Below are positions 6,347 through 9,454 of a stretch of DNA of 9,454 nucleotides, piece by piece. How positions within the stretch are numbered: the first letter of the stretch is position 1; every line of letters starts with the position of its first letter. The notes below the pieces were generated by a model. It did not search any database and had not been told where the DNA came from. It was given only the letters and a program-made list of their open reading frames with translations. The position numbers were made by a program, and so were the translations under genes. Origin of the DNA: Amylibacter sp. (lineage in GTDB: Bacteria > Pseudomonadota > Alphaproteobacteria > Rhodobacterales > Rhodobacteraceae); NCBI GenBank assembly GCA_030625465.1, contig DAOUQS010000058.1, positions 1 through 9,454 on the forward strand, read 5' to 3'.

Positions 6347-7225
6347 ATGTCTACAACCAGCACAATATCCAAAAAACCTGGCATTTCCGATCCGGAACAA
6401 GCCTCTGAAAATTATGCCAAAAAGAAGAAAATGACGGTGCCTGCGTTTCGCGCCCGCAAAGGTGGTGCGCCATTGGTGTGCCTGACCGCCTATACGGCAC
6501 ATGTGGCCCGTTTGGTGGATGAACATGCGGATATGATTTTGGTCGGCGATAGTCTGGGCATGGTGATCCACGGCATGCCCAATACGCTGGGTGTTACGAT
6601 GGAACACATGATCATGCATGGCCAAGCGGTAATGCGCGGGGCCGAAAAGGCGCTTGTGGTGGTCGATATGCCTTTCGGCAGCTTTGAAGAAAGCCCCGAG
6701 GTGGCATTCCGTAATGCATCGCGGATGATAAAGGAAACCAACTGTACGGCTATCAAACTGGAAGGTGGCCGTGAAATGGCCAAAACGATTACTTACCTTT
6801 CAACGCGCGGCATTCCTGTGGTGGCCCATATCGGGCTGATGCCGCAACAGATGAATACCGCAGGCGGGTTCAAGGCGGTGCGCGCGAAAGACCAGTTTGA
6901 AGCGGTTATCGCCGACGCTAAAGCCGTGGAAGCGGCGGGGGCTTTTGCTGTTGTGGTCGAAGGGGTCGCCGTGCGCCTTGCCAATGAGGTGACCAAAGCT
7001 GTCGATATTCCGACCATCGGAATTGGTGCCTCGGTTGAATGTGACGGGCAAATTCTGGTGTTTGAAGACATGATCGGCCTGTTTCCAAGGGTGCCGACAT
7101 TTGTCAAACGCTATGGCAATATGGAAGATATGATGCGTGACGGGATCGCGCGTTATGCCAATGAAGTGCGTGACCGGTCGTTTCCGGCGGATGAACACAC
7201 ATATAAGGCTAAAGAAAGCGGTTAA
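6347..7225 (+). CDS. panB: 3-methyl-2-oxobutanoate hydroxymethyltransferase (ketopantoate hydroxymethyltransferase)
   Basis: A cytosolic enzyme that transfers a hydroxymethyl group from 5,10-methylene-tetrahydrofolate to 3-methyl-2-oxobutanoate to make ketopantoate, the first committed step of pantothenate and CoA synthesis. The TIM-barrel family motifs are all present: LVCLTAYTA (43-51), [10 protein letters not shown] with metal-binding D68, [10 protein letters not shown] with D107, AIKLEGG with K137 and E139, [13 protein letters not shown] (155-167), AFAVVVEGV with the expected catalytic E205, IPTIGIGAS (221-229) and [14 protein letters not shown]. At 292 residues it is about 20-30 longer than usual because of a polar, Lys-rich N-terminus (residues 1-28, with four consecutive Lys); the RBS at 6335-6340 supports this long start. 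No panC follows; the next gene is a membrane TPR protein 61 bp downstream. Confidence 0.97.
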   Translation: MSTTSTISKKPGISDPEQASENYAKKKKMTVPAFRARKGGAPLVCLTAYTAHVARLVDEHADMILVGDSLGMVIHGMPNTLGVTMEHMIMHGQAVMRGAEKALVVVDMPFGSFEESPEVAFRNASRMIKETNCTAIKLEGGREMAKTITYLSTRGIPVVAHIGLMPQQMNTAGGFKAVRAKDQFEAVIADAKAVEAAGAFAVVVEGVAVRLANEVTKAVDIPTIGIGASVECDGQILVFEDMIGLFPRVPTFVKRYGNMEDMMRDGIARYANEVRDRSFPADEHTYKAKESG

Positions 7226-7286
7226 AGTATCTTGGCAACCACCCTGATTTGCTTGTAATGTCCGCCAAAATATCAAGAGGCTACCC

Positions 7287-7976
7287 ATGAGCGATACCGA
7301 CAGTTTTATCGAAGAAGTCACCGAAGAAGTCCGCAAAGACCAACTTTATGGTTATTTCAAGAAATATGGATGGATGGCAGGTGCGCTTGTTGTTCTGATT
7401 GTGGGCGGTGCCATATACTCGGAATGGTCAAGCAGCAGTGCCAAAGCGGATGCGCAGGGGCGTGGCGATGCGATTGCATCGGCGTTAAGCCTGCCAAATG
7501 TGGCCGAACAGGTCGCGGCGTTGGAAGCGATCAACACCGCGCCGGGCGATGCCGCGGCAATGCTGGGGTTCCAAAAAGCGGCGATTCTTGCTGAGGATGA
7601 TCGCAAAGCGGCGGCCTTGACGGCGCTGGACGCGATTGCAAACGACGATGCCGCAAAGCCGGTTTACCGCGATATGGCGCGTTTCAAAGCGTTGGTTTTG
7701 CGCGGCACTGATATGGACCAGACTGAGCGTATGGCCGGATTGCAAAGCCTTGCAACACCGGGAAGCGCGTTTCGCCCGCTGGCACTTGAACAAACCGCAG
7801 TGGCTATGCTGGACGCTAACGACAAAGATGGTGCCATTGCACAGTTGACGCAGCTTTTGAACGAGCCTGAAATCTCTGCCGCATTGCGCCAACGCGCGGT
7901 TCAGTTGCTGATTTCCATGGGCGGTGAAATACCCGCGCTATCACAGTTGCTTTCTGGCAATGAAACTGCACAATAG
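7287..7976 (+). CDS. YfgM-like membrane-anchored tetratricopeptide-repeat protein
   Basis: A 229-residue protein with a short acidic cytoplasmic N-terminus (SDTDSFIEEVTEEVRKD), then FKKYGW before a single membrane helix (about 28-45, AGALVVLIVGGAIYS) and a helical Ala-rich periplasmic domain. Repeated helix pairs such as AAMLGFQKAAILAEDDRKAAALTALDAIA (split over about 90-118), PLALEQTAVAMLDANDKDGA (about 164-183) and AALRQRAVQLLISMG (about 198-212) fit degenerate TPRs. This layout and the position directly before bamB match YfgM/TPR_21 family proteins. In E. coli YfgM associates with the SecYEG translocon and periplasmic chaperones; the same role here is inferred. AAGAGG at 7275-7280, six bases upstream, supports the start. 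The gene sits 35 bp before bamB and is probably co-transcribed with it. Confidence 0.85.
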   Translation: MSDTDSFIEEVTEEVRKDQLYGYFKKYGWMAGALVVLIVGGAIYSEWSSSSAKADAQGRGDAIASALSLPNVAEQVAALEAINTAPGDAAAMLGFQKAAILAEDDRKAAALTALDAIANDDAAKPVYRDMARFKALVLRGTDMDQTERMAGLQSLATPGSAFRPLALEQTAVAMLDANDKDGAIAQLTQLLNEPEISAALRQRAVQLLISMGGEIPALSQLLSGNETAQ

Positions 7977-8011
7977 GCAAAAATAACCGGGCAAGAAGAG
8001 AGTTCTTAAAT

Positions 8012-9340
8012 ATGGCGATTACAGGTGTTCACCAAAAAACGCTGGCTTTGATGCTTGCAGCCGGTCTGGCGCTTGGCGCATGTGCCAAAAAAGAAGAATT
8101 ATTATCGGGTGAACGCTTCGGTATCCGCCCTGTCGACGGGCAAGAACAAGCCGCACAGGCCGCGACCCCGACAGTAACGAAAGTATCAGTTCCCGCCGCC
8201 CAAAACCATTCGCAATGGACACATAAGAACGGTGATGCTGCCCATAACATTTCACACCCTGCGTTAAGATCGTCCCTGACACGGGTCTGGTCGCAAAATA
8301 TGGGTGCCGGAAATAGTAAAAAAGACCGTCTGACCGCTGACCCTGTTGTTGCGGGGGGCCGTGTTTATACGCTGGATGCAAAATCCAGCCTTAGGGCTTT
8401 CAGCACCGGCGGCGCACCGCTTTGGTCAACAGGACTAGAGCCTGCATGGGAAAAAAACGGCGACGCTTATGGCGGCGGTCTGGCTTTTGGCAACGGTGTT
8501 TTGATTGCAACCACCGGCTACGGTGAGGTTATTGCGGTTGATCCTGCCACCGGCGGCATCAAATGGCGCCACCGGACCCATGCGTCTATAACAGCAGCCC
8601 CTTTGGTTATTGATGGCGTTGCCATTGCGGTAACACTGGACAATCGGGCATTTGCCCTGGATCTGGCCAATGGCCGCATTCGCTGGCAAGTTCAAAGTGG
8701 CGGCTCGTCCACGGGGCTTTCAGGTGCGGGCGCACCTGCCGCTGTTGGTAATTTTGCAGCCATTCCGTTCGCTTCAGGCGAAATGGTTGGTGTAAATATT
8801 AAAACCGGTGCCCGGGTCTGGAGTGCGGCGGTTTCAGGCGGCGGCAAAGGTCTGGCGCGCAGTTTTGTAGGCTCTATCTCGGGTGATCCGGTTATTGCCG
8901 GAAATACAGTTTATGCGGCGAACCAGTCCGGTCGTCTGGTTTCGATCAACCGTGAAACCGGTAAACGCAACTGGACTGTGAATGACGGCGCATACGGCCC
9001 TGTGTGGGTCACGGGTCGGTCGATCTTTTTGGTTACGGACGCATTCAAGCTGAAACGGCTAGAGGCCTCTACCGGTGCCGAGGTCTGGTCTGTGACCCTG
9101 CCGGGCTATTTGAAAGAGGGCAAGAAACAGCGCGAAGCCCATGTGCAATACGGCCCTATTCTAGCCGGTAACCGCTTGATTGTTGCAGGCAGTGACGGTG
9201 AGATTCGCAGCTTTGACCCAAGCACGGGCGCGCCCCTTGGTGCGGTTAAAATAGCGGGTGGTGCGGCGTCACAACCGGCTATTGTGAACGGTGTGATGTA
9301 TATTCTATCCGGTAATGGTCAAATCCAAGCTTTCAAATAG
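8012..9340 (+). CDS. bamB: Outer-membrane protein assembly factor BamB, beta-propeller lipoprotein
   Basis: A 442-residue lipoprotein of the BAM complex, which folds beta-barrel proteins into the outer membrane; BamB binds BamA and helps handle substrates. The signal peptide ends in the lipobox L21-G22-A23-C24, so C24 should be lipidated. A polar linker of about 45 residues precedes the propeller. PQQ-type blade repeats are clear: VYTLDAKSSLRAFSTGGAPLW, VIAVDPATGGIKWR, AFALDLANGRIRWQV, MVGVNIKTGARVWS, LVSINRETGKRNW, LKRLEASTGAEVWS and IRSFDPSTGAPLG, in order through to the C-terminus. The repeats alone could indicate a PQQ dehydrogenase, but the lipobox, the length and the YfgM-like/Der neighbours point to BamB. 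Purine-rich AAGAAGAGAG (7993-8002) upstream serves as a slightly distant RBS. The der gene starts 48 bp after the stop. Confidence 0.93.
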   Translation: MAITGVHQKTLALMLAAGLALGACAKKEELLSGERFGIRPVDGQEQAAQAATPTVTKVSVPAAQNHSQWTHKNGDAAHNISHPALRSSLTRVWSQNMGAGNSKKDRLTADPVVAGGRVYTLDAKSSLRAFSTGGAPLWSTGLEPAWEKNGDAYGGGLAFGNGVLIATTGYGEVIAVDPATGGIKWRHRTHASITAAPLVIDGVAIAVTLDNRAFALDLANGRIRWQVQSGGSSTGLSGAGAPAAVGNFAAIPFASGEMVGVNIKTGARVWSAAVSGGGKGLARSFVGSISGDPVIAGNTVYAANQSGRLVSINRETGKRNWTVNDGAYGPVWVTGRSIFLVTDAFKLKRLEASTGAEVWSVTLPGYLKEGKKQREAHVQYGPILAGNRLIVAGSDGEIRSFDPSTGAPLGAVKIAGGAASQPAIVNGVMYILSGNGQIQAFK

Positions 9341-9388
9341 GTCAATAGCCCTGTAAGGGGTGGCTTTCAGAGATGAAAGACTGGACCC

Positions 9389-9454
9389 ATGAGCTTTACA
9401 CTCGCTATTGTAGGACGCCCGAACGTGGGCAAATCAACACTGTTCAACCGTTTG
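9389..9454 (+). CDS. der: GTPase Der (EngA), N-terminal 22 residues only
   Basis: The reading frame opens at ATG 9389 and runs off the window after 22 codons. It shows MSFTLAIVGRPNVGKSTLFN, the P-loop (G1) of a TRAFAC GTPase in exactly the N-terminal position and wording found in Der, a double-GTPase needed for 50S ribosome assembly. Other Era-like GTPases share this P-loop, but the position directly after bamB makes Der the clear choice. The second GTPase domain and KH-like domain lie outside the window. The upstream sequence (GAGATGAAAG) is only a modest ribosome binding site; an ATG at 9373 is in another frame and is not the start. Confidence 0.9.
   Translation, partial: MSFTLAIVGRPNVGKSTLFNRL

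Noticed and set aside
8012..9340. PQQ-dependent dehydrogenase
   Set aside because: PQQ-like blade repeats are present, but the lipobox, the absence of dehydrogenase active-site features and the YfgM-like/Der context identify BamB.
9341..9388. Small hairpins before der (CCCT/AGGG and CTTTC/GAAAG) as an attenuator or terminator
   Set aside because: Stems are only 4-5 bp with no U-run, and the genes around are expected to be co-transcribed.

Overview
The window looks like chromosomal DNA of an alphaproteobacterium with moderate GC content. This is inferred from protein character and gene order; no rRNA or other phylogenetic marker is present. It holds two groups of genes pointing away from each other around a 228-bp AT-rich gap (6119-6346). 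No tRNA, rRNA, insertion sequence, phage gene or CRISPR array is visible.

Left part, minus strand (read from right to left). A two-gene efflux module encodes a membrane-fusion/adaptor protein (5048-6118) and an RND inner-membrane pump (1670-5044), separated by 3 bp. No outer-membrane channel gene is present. After a 135-bp gap carrying a plausible promoter comes a tight three-gene cassette of exported proteins joined by two ATGA stop/start overlaps: a small Cys/His protein (1070-1534), a second small Cys protein (495-1073), and a SCO1/SenC-type copper/thiol protein (498 to the window edge, C-terminus missing). All three carry a Cys-x3-Cys motif in the exported part, and the two small proteins look distantly related to each other. 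This cassette is the most interesting part of the window and may be a periplasmic metal or thiol handling unit built around SCO.

Right part, plus strand. panB (pantothenate/CoA biosynthesis) is followed by a YfgM-like membrane-anchored TPR protein, the BamB lipoprotein of the outer-membrane protein assembly machine, and the beginning of the GTPase Der (ribosome assembly), which runs off the window. The YfgM-BamB-Der order is a widely conserved proteobacterial arrangement. Here panB sits upstream, separated from the TPR gene by 61 bp, and no panC is in view.
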